Positions 13,284 through 20,510 of a stretch of 20,510 bases of DNA are shown piece after piece. Every line of letters begins with the position of its first letter. Positions within the stretch are counted from its first letter, which is position 1. The notes under the pieces were generated by a model. It was not told where the DNA came from. It saw nothing but the letters and a program-made list of their open reading frames with translations, and did not search any database. The stretch is from an uncultured Bacilli bacterium (GTDB lineage: Bacteria; Bacillota_I; Bacilli_A; RF39; UBA660): NCBI GenBank assembly GCA_910586195.1, contig CAJUHO010000022.1, forward strand, positions 1-20,510, in the 5' to 3' direction. A program made the position numbers and the translations under genes.

Positions 13284-16200
13284 TTAAATCTTTTTCAAAA
13301 TTCCCCCTATAATGGAATATAAATAACATGAAACATTTTTATTCGTTACATTTTGAACCGTTTTTCTATAGCCCTGTAGTTGTTCCCTATATTTGGAATC
13401 ATCTATATTTTTCAACTTATAATCAATAATAATAAATTCTTTTTCTGTCTCTATCAATAAATCAATAATTCCATGACTAAGAGTTTTATTATCCTCTATA
13501 ACAAATTCATATTCATGATAAAACTTTGCATTTTTATTTTGCTTAATAATATCTAAGTTTAAAAATTTATCTATTTGTCTTACTACACTCTCTTCTATTC
13601 CCATATAATTAGGATTTTTAAAATCAATGAATTCTAACACCTCATGAACCTTTGTTCCAAATTCTAAGGTTTCTCTCTTTTCTTTTGTTAAAATTTCTAA
13701 TGATTCTTTGGAATATTTTTTTTGTTCTAAAAATACTTGTTGTAAAATTAAATCTTCTACTTCTAATTTTGAATTGCTTTCAACAATACTTTTCACAGCC
13801 TGATGATCCTTTTGATAATCTTTAGTAACTATTACTTCTTTAAGTTTTACATATTTATCAAAACACTCATCGCATAAATTTAGCATATCCAAAAAAGATC
13901 GATAATCTTCCTTTTCCTTTTTCTCACCTTCTATTTCCCTATTGGGTACTACAATAATCATCTTCTCACAACATCTAGTAAGTGCTACATATAAAAGACG
14001 AATTTTTTCTCCTATTTCTTCTTTTAATGCCTTAGTCTTTACCAGTTGTTTATACATAGTAGGTTTTATTCCATTTATCGTAGAAGGCATAACAATCTGA
14101 TAACAACTATCATACAAAAATCTATCATTTAAATCACGAAGATTAAATTTAGAAGTGAAGGAAGCAAAATAGCATATTGGAAACTCCAAACCTTTCGATT
14201 TGTGAATAGTCATAATTTTACAACTATTCTCTTCTTCCTTATTTAAACTAAACCGCAAATCATAATCCTCTTCATATAAAGTGTCTAGATATTTACTAAA
14301 GTCATAAATAGTATATCCTACTTTAACTAGAGATTCTAACATATTATAAAAATATTCTAAACGAATTCTAGATGCCTTTATATTCTGCGTAGTAATTAAT
14401 TTACTCTCAACTTCAAAAACATCTAAGACTTTGTGATAAAAATCAAGCGGAGAGATATCATCCATTAGATTTGCAAGAGTATCAGCCTTTTTATAAACAA
14501 TAGAATCACTAAAATCACCTTTTGCAAAATAACTAAATATTTCTTCATCAGATAATCTAAATAAATAACTCCGTGCTATAGCAAAAAAAGAGTAACGAAA
14601 ATTGGTATCAAATATCTTTTCCTTAATCTTAAATATAAGCTTAAAAATATGATTAATCATAAAAATATCTGTTCCACTCTTTAAGCTTTCATCTTTATAA
14701 ATAGAAAGCGGAATTTGAAAATATTCAAATATTTTTTTATATAAATCAAAGTATTTACTCTTATCTAATAAAATTACAATATCCGAATAACGAATTGGTC
14801 GTGGTTGATGTTTATCTTTATCAAAAATCAAAAATTGATTTTCTACTTTTTCTTTAATATCTTGGCAAATCAAAAATATTTCTTGTTCCTCTCTAGAAAT
14901 GCCTTTTTCATCACTCTCTGAATACTTTAATATTTCTAAATTATAATTTTCATGTGTCCTTCCCTGTTCAACGAAACTTTTATTTCCAAAAATCATTTGA
15001 TGAGATTTCATATAATCAGCACCGCCGATTTCTATATCCATTAACTCGTTAAATAAAGAATTGATATCACAAAGCACCTCTTCTCTAGAACGAAAATTAC
15101 GATTTAAATCAATTTTAATCCCATCTCTATTATCACTATATTTATCATATTTCTCTTTAAAAATATTAGGATTCGCATTACGAAAGCGATAAATAGATTG
15201 CTTAATATCTCCAACCATATAAACATTATTATGAGCGATAAATCCTATAAACAACTCCTGTAAATCATTATTATCTTGATACTCATCAATCATAATTTCA
15301 TTAAAACTTTCGGATAAACTGTCCCTAACATCAGGATACTTTTCTACTAGCTTAATAGCCAGTTTAAAAATATCTGTAAAAGTATATAGTTGTTCTTTCC
15401 TTTTACAAGTATCGACCCTTCGATTTAACTCCTGTAAAATTGAAACTAATACATTTGCCGAATTTTTTGTAGATATAATTTCACTCTTTAATTGTTCCTC
15501 ACTATCATAAATAAAATAAGTCTTCAAATCTTTAATAACCATAGATAACCTATTTTTTGTCTGTTTTGCTTGTTCATCGTAACTTTTATTTACCCGTGGC
15601 AAGGCAGTAGTTAGACAGGTAAGCATTTCATCATAATTATTACTTTCCGTTAATTTAACAAGCATATGATACTTCGAAAATTCTAAATTATCTAATGATA
15701 ATGATAATTCCTTTAATAATTCTTCTACTTTTCTTAATTTAATCTTTAATAAATCTACATATTCTTGATATTTTTCCTCTATATAGGATGGCTGATAATA
15801 CCTATCTATATAATTATCTAAATAAAACTCCAAATCATATCTCATCTGTAATTTTTGATAAAGTGTTAAAATATTCTTTTTTATTTCTTTATCATCTCTC
15901 ACACAAAAATCTGTAATAAATTTAACAAAATCCTCATCTTTCTTCTGATAATACTCTTCAAAAATATCATTTAGTATTTCATCTATCTTAATGTCTAAAA
16001 AAACGGAATCACAAATACTAATATCATGTGAAATATTTAACACCTCATGATATTTTTTTACAGTATCTAATGCAAAAGCATCAAAGGTAGTAATATATGC
16101 CTTTTCTAGACGTAAAACCTCTTCCCTATAATTATTTTGCACTAATTTTTTTCGAATACGCTCCTTCATTTCTTTGGCTGCTGCATTTGTAAATGTCAAA

Positions 16201-16352
16201 ATTAAAAGTTGATCAATGTGGATACCATCTTTTACTTTGCGTAATACTCTCTCACTAAGCACAGCTGTTTTTCCACTACCAGCACCAGCACTGACAATGA
16301 CATTACCCCCCTCTGTCATAATTGCCTGCAATTGTTCTTCTGTCCAGTTCAT
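13284..16352 (-). CDS. addA: ATP-dependent helicase/nuclease subunit A (AddA)
   Basis: AddA is the helicase-nuclease subunit that, with AddB, resects double-strand breaks for RecA recombination. UvrD-type helicase motifs appear in order: Walker A AGAGSGKTA (22-30), DEYQD, VGDIKQSIYRFR, MTIHKSKGLEFP, and LLYVALTRC. A RecB-type nuclease domain ends the protein: GIIDLL with Asp964 and IIDYKL with Asp977 and Lys979, followed by the QLQGY motif. At 1022 residues it is about 200 shorter than Bacillus AddA, but all catalytic motifs are kept. The ATG overlaps the addB stop (TAATG), so the two subunits are translationally coupled. Confidence 0.95.
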   Translation of the reverse strand: MNWTEEQLQAIMTEGGNVIVSAGAGSGKTAVLSERVLRKVKDGIHIDQLLILTFTNAAAKEMKERIRKKLVQNNYREEVLRLEKAYITTFDAFALDTVKKYHEVLNISHDISICDSVFLDIKIDEILNDIFEEYYQKKDEDFVKFITDFCVRDDKEIKKNILTLYQKLQMRYDLEFYLDNYIDRYYQPSYIEEKYQEYVDLLKIKLRKVEELLKELSLSLDNLEFSKYHMLVKLTESNNYDEMLTCLTTALPRVNKSYDEQAKQTKNRLSMVIKDLKTYFIYDSEEQLKSEIISTKNSANVLVSILQELNRRVDTCKRKEQLYTFTDIFKLAIKLVEKYPDVRDSLSESFNEIMIDEYQDNNDLQELFIGFIAHNNVYMVGDIKQSIYRFRNANPNIFKEKYDKYSDNRDGIKIDLNRNFRSREEVLCDINSLFNELMDIEIGGADYMKSHQMIFGNKSFVEQGRTHENYNLEILKYSESDEKGISREEQEIFLICQDIKEKVENQFLIFDKDKHQPRPIRYSDIVILLDKSKYFDLYKKIFEYFQIPLSIYKDESLKSGTDIFMINHIFKLIFKIKEKIFDTNFRYSFFAIARSYLFRLSDEEIFSYFAKGDFSDSIVYKKADTLANLMDDISPLDFYHKVLDVFEVESKLITTQNIKASRIRLEYFYNMLESLVKVGYTIYDFSKYLDTLYEEDYDLRFSLNKEEENSCKIMTIHKSKGLEFPICYFASFTSKFNLRDLNDRFLYDSCYQIVMPSTINGIKPTMYKQLVKTKALKEEIGEKIRLLYVALTRCCEKMIIVVPNREIEGEKKEKEDYRSFLDMLNLCDECFDKYVKLKEVIVTKDYQKDHQAVKSIVESNSKLEVEDLILQQVFLEQKKYSKESLEILTKEKRETLEFGTKVHEVLEFIDFKNPNYMGIEESVVRQIDKFLNLDIIKQNKNAKFYHEYEFVIEDNKTLSHGIIDLLIETEKEFIIIDYKLKNIDDSKYREQLQGYRKTVQNVTNKNVSCYLYSIIGGILKKI

Positions 16353-18673
16353 TATCCTACCATCTCCAACTCTTTTTCAACCTTTTCATCGTCCATATTT
16401 AAATAAACTAAGTCTTTATCACTCATAAAACACAAGTCCTTATATTTGCAATATTTGCAAGAAATATTCTCCTTATCTAAATATTTAGGATTAATAGCAA
16501 AATCTCCATTTATAATTTTTTCTTTTGCGTCCCCCACTTTTTGTTCTACGATATCCAAAATTCCTACGATATCATCACTGTTTAATAATTTACTTTTCAA
16601 AGAAAAACTTCCATCCTGTTTTATAGATAGCCCTTTTATAATACCACTTTTCATATAACTATTATCAAATTTTTGCAAGACCTCTTTATCATCACAACTA
16701 TATCCTTCCAATTTTAATGTTTCTTCTTCCTTATCATAAGATTTTTTTTGCGTTAATATCTTTTGATAATAAAAACCTGTAAAAATAGAATTATGAAAAA
16801 GCCTTGATTTTTCAACTAAATACAAGTAAATTGGCAACTGCATATTGAGCCCAAATTGAATTTTTTTAAGATTTGTATCATAGCTACCACTTTTATAATC
16901 TATTACAGCATAATAAGTATCTGAAATATTCTTATAATACATAATTTTATCGATACTACCCTTTAAAACCACTTCTAGTGGACCCTTTTGCAACATTACT
17001 TGTAAATCTTTTTCTAAATAATGTTCTTGAAACTTAGTATATTCTCCTTGCTCTTCTATGATTGTAAGAGTCTTTTTTAAATCATCCTTCAATAAACTTA
17101 AGAAAAACTTTTCTTTTGCGGTAAATTCTTGTGTTTCTAATACCTTTGCCATAAAATAATCTAAATTGAAATCTTCACAGTACATATATTTTAAAGCTTC
17201 ATGAAACATGGTTCCTACAATGGATGCAAAAGTGGTCTCAAAAGAATCCAATTTTAAAATATGATTTACATAATATTTAAAACTGCATAAATAATAATTT
17301 TGTAAATGCGTATAAGAAAGATTTAATACTGGTTTTAAATAATTTTCTAATTCTTTGGTATTTATTCCTGTAAATTTAGAACTGTAACTATGATAAGACA
17401 GGAATGGATATGTTTTATATAATATGGAAAGTTTGTCATCAACTATACCAAATTTATAAAAATCATCTAATTTTTCAGCAAGAATCAACTTATTATAAAG
17501 ATTAGAATAATTGTATATATTCTCTGTGTTTTTCTGAATGGAAATATTTAATTCTTCAATCAAACTAGACTTATAAAATACTTGAAAAGCACTTTGCAAC
17601 TTATAGCTTAGAAAAAGATGGGGAATTCTTCGTAATAGACTATTAATCTCCTGCTTTATCATCGCATTTTTGTCATCCGTACTAAAAAGTGCTACTTCCT
17701 TTTTTTCTATATCTAAAATAAAATCATTATCTTGTTTTAAGTTAGGAAAAACATCTTGATTCATTCCTAATAAAAAAACATAATCATCGTCTCCAAAAAT
17801 ATCATCCATTTGGCGAATTTGCACTGCCTCTTGTAAAACGTCTTCTGTAAACTTAGTACTCTTTAATTTATCAATTAAAATTTCTTGCTTAATATCCCCC
17901 TCTTCTAAAAATGAAAGAGAATTTACAACTTGAACCAACTTTTGATTGGGAAAGGAAGTATCTTGCAAATTAATTTCCTTTGTTTCTAAATAATCTGATA
18001 CCACTTTAGTTCCTAATAAAGAAAAGGTATTAGATAATTGCAAAGGAATTCCAAACATAGCAAATACTCTTCTTAACGTATAATAATAATCCTGTGTTAC
18101 GTTTAACAGATGAATATTAGAAAACGGAACACCTTCTTTATATAGTTTTCGAATTTGAACGGCAACATATACTACTTCATCCTCTAAGCTTTCTACTTCT
18201 ATTGCCGTTTTAGGTAAAGGATACTTTTCTTCTTCTAAAAAAAAGAAGGCATTAAATTTCTTTAAAACATCTAACTCATATTTTTCTAATGTATTATAAT
18301 GATAAACTACAATATTTCTCGTTTTCAAATAATTATGAAATAGCTTATTATCTTCTAAAAGCCCAACTTGTATTAATTCATCTTTTATTTGTTTTAATCT
18401 CTGTAACTTAGTATTTTGATATGGATGATTTTCAATAAAATACAAATTTTTAAGATACAGTTTACATACATCTAAGTCATAATGATATTTCTGTCTTAAG
18501 TAAAAATAGGCACGCTCATCATACTTAAAATAATATTTCTCAAAAAATTCCTCTTTTGTCATAAACTTCAAATCTAAAATTTTATGCTCGTTCGTCAAAG
18601 ATAATAAAATCTTTTTTTTGTTATTTTGAGAGGTAATAATTAATGTATAATCTTTTAACCAGTTTTGCAACAT
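16352..18673 (-). CDS. addB: AddB-like exonuclease subunit, compact, with iron-sulfur nuclease domain
   Basis: This is the partner of AddA, placed directly upstream. The C-terminal half is a PD-(D/E)XK nuclease: GSIDKI with Asp575, then VIDYKSG with Asp592 and Lys594, and a Q-L-P-I-Y-L motif. Four cysteines fit the iron-sulfur staple of AddB: Cys463, then Cys739, Cys742 and Cys748 in CKYCKYKDLC. The protein is only 773 residues against roughly 1,150 in Bacillus. Its N-terminus has no Walker A (G-x-x-G-x-G-K-T) where the Bacillus protein has one, so the helicase-like half is reduced and probably acts as scaffold. AAAGGAG precedes the ATG at 18673, and the gene has its own strong promoter. The symbol rests on gene order and the nuclease domain. 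Confidence 0.88.
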   Translation of the reverse strand: MLQNWLKDYTLIITSQNNKKKILLSLTNEHKILDLKFMTKEEFFEKYYFKYDERAYFYLRQKYHYDLDVCKLYLKNLYFIENHPYQNTKLQRLKQIKDELIQVGLLEDNKLFHNYLKTRNIVVYHYNTLEKYELDVLKKFNAFFFLEEEKYPLPKTAIEVESLEDEVVYVAVQIRKLYKEGVPFSNIHLLNVTQDYYYTLRRVFAMFGIPLQLSNTFSLLGTKVVSDYLETKEINLQDTSFPNQKLVQVVNSLSFLEEGDIKQEILIDKLKSTKFTEDVLQEAVQIRQMDDIFGDDDYVFLLGMNQDVFPNLKQDNDFILDIEKKEVALFSTDDKNAMIKQEINSLLRRIPHLFLSYKLQSAFQVFYKSSLIEELNISIQKNTENIYNYSNLYNKLILAEKLDDFYKFGIVDDKLSILYKTYPFLSYHSYSSKFTGINTKELENYLKPVLNLSYTHLQNYYLCSFKYYVNHILKLDSFETTFASIVGTMFHEALKYMYCEDFNLDYFMAKVLETQEFTAKEKFFLSLLKDDLKKTLTIIEEQGEYTKFQEHYLEKDLQVMLQKGPLEVVLKGSIDKIMYYKNISDTYYAVIDYKSGSYDTNLKKIQFGLNMQLPIYLYLVEKSRLFHNSIFTGFYYQKILTQKKSYDKEEETLKLEGYSCDDKEVLQKFDNSYMKSGIIKGLSIKQDGSFSLKSKLLNSDDIVGILDIVEQKVGDAKEKIINGDFAINPKYLDKENISCKYCKYKDLCFMSDKDLVYLNMDDEKVEKELEMVG

Positions 18674-18700
18674 AATACTTCTCCTTTATCTTCTATTGAT

Positions 18701-18729
18701 AGCATACAGCACGTACGTTTGTTTGTCAA
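18701..18729 (-). promoter_or_regulatory. Promoter of addB-addA
   Basis: On the minus strand TTGACA (18724-18729), a 17-base spacer and TATGCT (18701-18706) form a near-consensus sigma-A promoter, 27 bases before the addB start. It lies just after the rpmF terminator, so addBA is transcribed separately. Confidence 0.8.
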
Positions 18730-18745
18730 TGGAAAAAGTATCCTT

Positions 18746-18774
18746 AAAATAAGAAAAGATGCTATTAAGCATCT
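18746..18774 (-). terminator. Intrinsic terminator of yceD-rpmF
   Basis: On the minus strand AGATGCT (18768-18774), a 4-base loop and AGCATCT (18757-18763) are followed by TTTCTTATTTT. The stem includes the last codons and stop codon of rpmF. Confidence 0.8.
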
Positions 18775-18968
18775 ATTTCTACAACTTTTTTTCCTTTGTA
18801 GTTACCGCATTTCTTACAAACACGATGAGGTTTAATTGTCTCATTACATGTTGGACATTTAGTAACACCAGGTAATTCCATTGCATTATGTGATCTTCTC
18901 ATTCTTTTTCTTGTTTTTGAAACTTTATGGAATGGTACAGCAAATAGTTGTATATCTAGTTTTAACAT
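18765..18968 (-). CDS. rpmF: 50S ribosomal protein L32 with an L27-like Prp-target extension
   Basis: L32 is a small zinc-ribbon protein of the large subunit. Residues from 10 on (AVPFHKVSKTRKRMRRSH, then ELPG) match the usual L32 start, which in other Bacillota follows the initiator Met directly. The zinc ribbon is intact: CPTC and CKKC. Unusually, the protein begins MLKLDIQLF, so the first ten residues end in LKLDIQLFA, nearly identical to LKLNIQLFA that Prp removes from L27 here. In-frame GTG (18977) and ATG (18974) lie upstream, but the ATG at 18968 is chosen because GGAGAGGAG ends 8 bases before it, giving 67 residues. All three choices keep the extension. Predicted cleavage after Phe-Ala would leave VPFHKVSK. 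yceD, the standard partner of rpmF, is directly upstream. Confidence 0.95.
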   Translation of the reverse strand: MLKLDIQLFAVPFHKVSKTRKRMRRSHNAMELPGVTKCPTCNETIKPHRVCKKCGNYKGKKVVEIDA

Positions 18969-18973
18969 TTTCA

Positions 18974-19450
18974 TCACTCCTCTCCAAACTCTTCTAATAA
19001 TTCACCAAATGGATTATGATTCTTTTGAACTTCATCTTCATCAATTAATTTCCATCCATCCCCATGAAATTCACTAAAGTCTTTCACCTCAGTAAACTTT
19101 AAGGGAACCTCTAATACAATATTTTCCCACAAAATCTCTTTTAAATCAAGAGTATTTTCTCCTTTTTTTACTTTTTCATCTATATTTTCATCAATTTCAC
19201 AGGAAAATGGATAATCTACCAAATCTAGAGAAATAGCATCTTCTAATACCATAACACCTTCTACTTTAACAGATAGAAGGAGTTGTCCATTTAAATTTTT
19301 CTCAATATTACCAATCACATGAACTTTTTTCAACTCTACGATATCACTATTTACTAAATATTCCGAATCAAATAATATGTCCTGATTAATTTCAACCTTC
19401 TCATCTATATTACTATAAAGACTTGTAAGATCTAATATGTATTCAGCCAT
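18974..19450 (-). CDS. yceD: YceD/DUF177 family protein
   Basis: YceD proteins are linked to large-subunit or 23S rRNA maturation and are nearly always encoded just upstream of rpmF, as here. The 158 residues are acidic with a beta-rich core. The family's C-terminal segment is visible (NTLDLKEILWENIVLEVPL), where homologues have D-L-x-x-x-x-x-E-x-I-x-L-x-x-P. The cysteines that some members have near this point are missing. The ATG at 19450 is chosen over the in-frame GTG at 19459 because AGGTG lies 6 bases before it. The TGA stop lies 6 bases before the rpmF ATG, within the rpmF ribosome-site region, so the genes are coupled; it also shows that UGA is a stop codon here. Confidence 0.88.
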   Translation of the reverse strand: MAEYILDLTSLYSNIDEKVEINQDILFDSEYLVNSDIVELKKVHVIGNIEKNLNGQLLLSVKVEGVMVLEDAISLDLVDYPFSCEIDENIDEKVKKGENTLDLKEILWENIVLEVPLKFTEVKDFSEFHGDGWKLIDEDEVQKNHNPFGELLEEFGEE

Positions 19451-19480
19451 TTCAATCACCTACTTAACATCTATAAGCGA

Positions 19481-19509
19481 AATATATCCTATATCTTTCT
19501 ATTTGTCAA
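19481..19509 (-). promoter_or_regulatory. Promoter of yceD-rpmF
   Basis: On the minus strand TTGACA (19504-19509), a 17-base spacer and TATATT (19481-19486) form a near-consensus sigma-A promoter, 31 bases before the yceD start. Only 21 bases separate it from the end of the upstream surface-protein gene. Confidence 0.8.
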
Positions 19510-19530
19510 TATGAATTAAAAGAAAGAAGT

Positions 19531-20510
19531 CTATAGATGTGTCAATACTAAACGATATCCAAGAGTTCTTAACCCAGCACCATAGGCTTCACCACAGAAA
19601 AAAATACCTGAACTATCACTTAAATAATAAATCCCCCCATTTACATTCCACGGATACTCAGTTCCTAAAATCAAGCCATCGCTATACCAGTTTTGGGTCT
19701 CACTCAAAGCCCAAGAGGTACAAACTTTCCCATCACAAGCTATCGAGGAATCTCCACTTGTATAAAAATTATAATATTTATCTTCTAACCATGCCTTTCC
19801 TGTCACACTACTTCCATCAGAGAGTAAACCCGTATAACCTGAATGATAAGTTGCATTCGGTCCTGAATATCTTTTCCCTTCAGGAGCATAATTTAACATT
19901 ACAAATTCGTAACTTCCTCCACTCATATCATAGATTCCATAAATACTTCCAGTAGTAGACGCCCCTGTTCCCAATATATTTATATCGTAAGTATATTGAC
20001 AGCCGTAATCACTACTATCATTACTTGGAGCACCATAACTACAGCCTGTTATATACTTATCCGATTTATTTTGATATATCTCTTTATTCGCCCCATTATA
20101 ATCTCTATTTCCAAGCTTTCCATATTTGCTCTGAGAAAGATAGGCAACTATCGCCCATTCATCCTGCTTTATTGCATGAGAATTTATTTTATTATTACTA
20201 AATCCATAGCGATTCCCAGTCTTTATTATATTTATTCCAACTTCCACAATATTTGCCACTTGTATTCCTCGCCAGCTTATGACATTCGGCCTTATCATCG
20301 CATCCAAAGTTGTAACGTTATCCCCTCCATTAGTAGCATTCGGAGTAGAACTACTCGTCTCAAACTTTCCTACCCAGATTCCTGATAGCTCTTCTGTTCC
20401 AAAAGTAAAACCATCGGGCGTTCTCCATCCACTTCTCTTTTCTGCTACTTTATACTTCGCACTTCCTAGCTCTTTCTCACTCTTCTTTATAAACTTAACA
20501 TCTATCTCTC
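19531..20510 (-). CDS. Surface protein with FGE/C-type-lectin-like domain, paralogue of 3537-5345 (5' end outside window)
   Basis: The reading frame is open from the right edge to the TAG at 19531; the start lies outside the window, so the N-terminal membrane segment cannot be seen. The visible ~325 residues align along their whole length with the C-terminal half of the protein at 3537-5345: KFIKKSEKELGSAKYKVAEK, WRTPDGFTFG, LSQSKYGKLGNR, YITGCSYG, GTGASTTG, YDMSGGS and NYAPEG are shared or nearly so. The last 41 residues (from YPW) are the same length but share few positions; RGGS of the first copy reads NGGI here. A TTG at 20307 can be mistaken for a start but is an internal leucine codon. 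No terminator hairpin was found before the yceD promoter. Role is unknown beyond a probable exposed binding domain. Confidence 0.8.
   Translation of the reverse strand, partial: EIDVKFIKKSEKELGSAKYKVAEKRSGWRTPDGFTFGTEELSGIWVGKFETSSSTPNATNGGDNVTTLDAMIRPNVISWRGIQVANIVEVGINIIKTGNRYGFSNNKINSHAIKQDEWAIVAYLSQSKYGKLGNRDYNGANKEIYQNKSDKYITGCSYGAPSNDSSDYGCQYTYDINILGTGASTTGSIYGIYDMSGGSYEFVMLNYAPEGKRYSGPNATYHSGYTGLLSDGSSVTGKAWLEDKYYNFYTSGDSSIACDGKVCTSWALSETQNWYSDGLILGTEYPWNVNGGIYYLSDSSGIFFCGEAYGAGLRTLGYRLVLTHL
20432..20510 (-). repeat. Conserved DNA block shared with 4441-4519 (copy 2)
   Basis: The 79 bases match 4441-4519 with three substitutions and no gaps, and reach the window edge, so the full extent of the repeat is not visible. 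Both copies are in the same orientation, about 16 kb apart. Confidence 0.75.

Noticed and set aside
18974..18976. Recoding of UGA as tryptophan, as in mycoplasmas
   Set aside because: The UGA ending yceD coincides with the family's expected end and the rpmF ribosome site, and all conserved tryptophans seen are UGG.
19531..20307. A complete 258-residue gene starting at 20307
   Set aside because: The apparent start is a TTG leucine codon inside a frame that stays open to the window edge and aligns with the middle of the paralogue.

Overview
The window is AT-rich bacterial DNA from a Gram-positive-type (Bacillota) genome, most like an uncultured gut member of the Bacilli or a relative of the Mollicutes. 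The evidence is very low GC, strong AGGAGG-type ribosome sites, TTGACA/TATAAT promoters, an L27 made with a cleavable N-terminal extension next to its protease Prp, RNase J plus RNase III, and AddAB in place of RecBCD. UGA is used as a stop (yceD), so the code is the standard bacterial one and not the Mycoplasma code. I see no tRNA, rRNA, CRISPR array, transposase or integrase. The assignment to a lineage is inference.

Layout, left to right. (1) 150-3461, minus strand: an operon of a CBS/DRTGG-type manganese pyrophosphatase, a DUF368 (PopT-type) membrane protein and undecaprenyl-diphosphatase UppP. The last two are known partners in recycling the cell-wall lipid carrier. (2) 3537-5345, minus: a large membrane-anchored surface protein with a C-terminal formylglycine-generating-enzyme/C-type-lectin-like fold. 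A close paralogue runs off the right edge (19531-20510). (3) 5346-5769: a 424-base gap between divergent genes with two copies of one hairpin in opposite orientation. (4) 5770-8397, plus: an 875-residue cytoplasmic helical-repeat protein with an AbiEi-antitoxin-like winged helix at its N-terminus. (5) 8518-9434, minus: rplU-prp-rpmA with a clear promoter and a structured leader. (6) 9615-12021, minus: rnc followed by an RNase J homologue with altered metal-binding residues. (7) 12149-13245, plus: yidD overlapping a lipoprotein of the zinc/manganese-binding family that has lost its metal histidines. (8) 13284-18673, minus: addB-addA, both compact. (9) 18765-19450, minus: yceD-rpmF.

The most striking observation is that ribosomal protein L32 (rpmF) begins with almost the same peptide that Prp removes from L27: LKLDIQLFA in L32 against LKLNIQLFA in L27. 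Cutting at the same point would leave L32 with a normal-looking N-terminus. This suggests that Prp matures two ribosomal proteins in this organism. Other points worth a second look are the paralogous surface proteins with divergent but equal-length C-termini, the paired hairpins between divergent genes, the winged-helix/TPR fusion, the RNase J with changed ligands, and the lipoprotein with a degenerate metal site.
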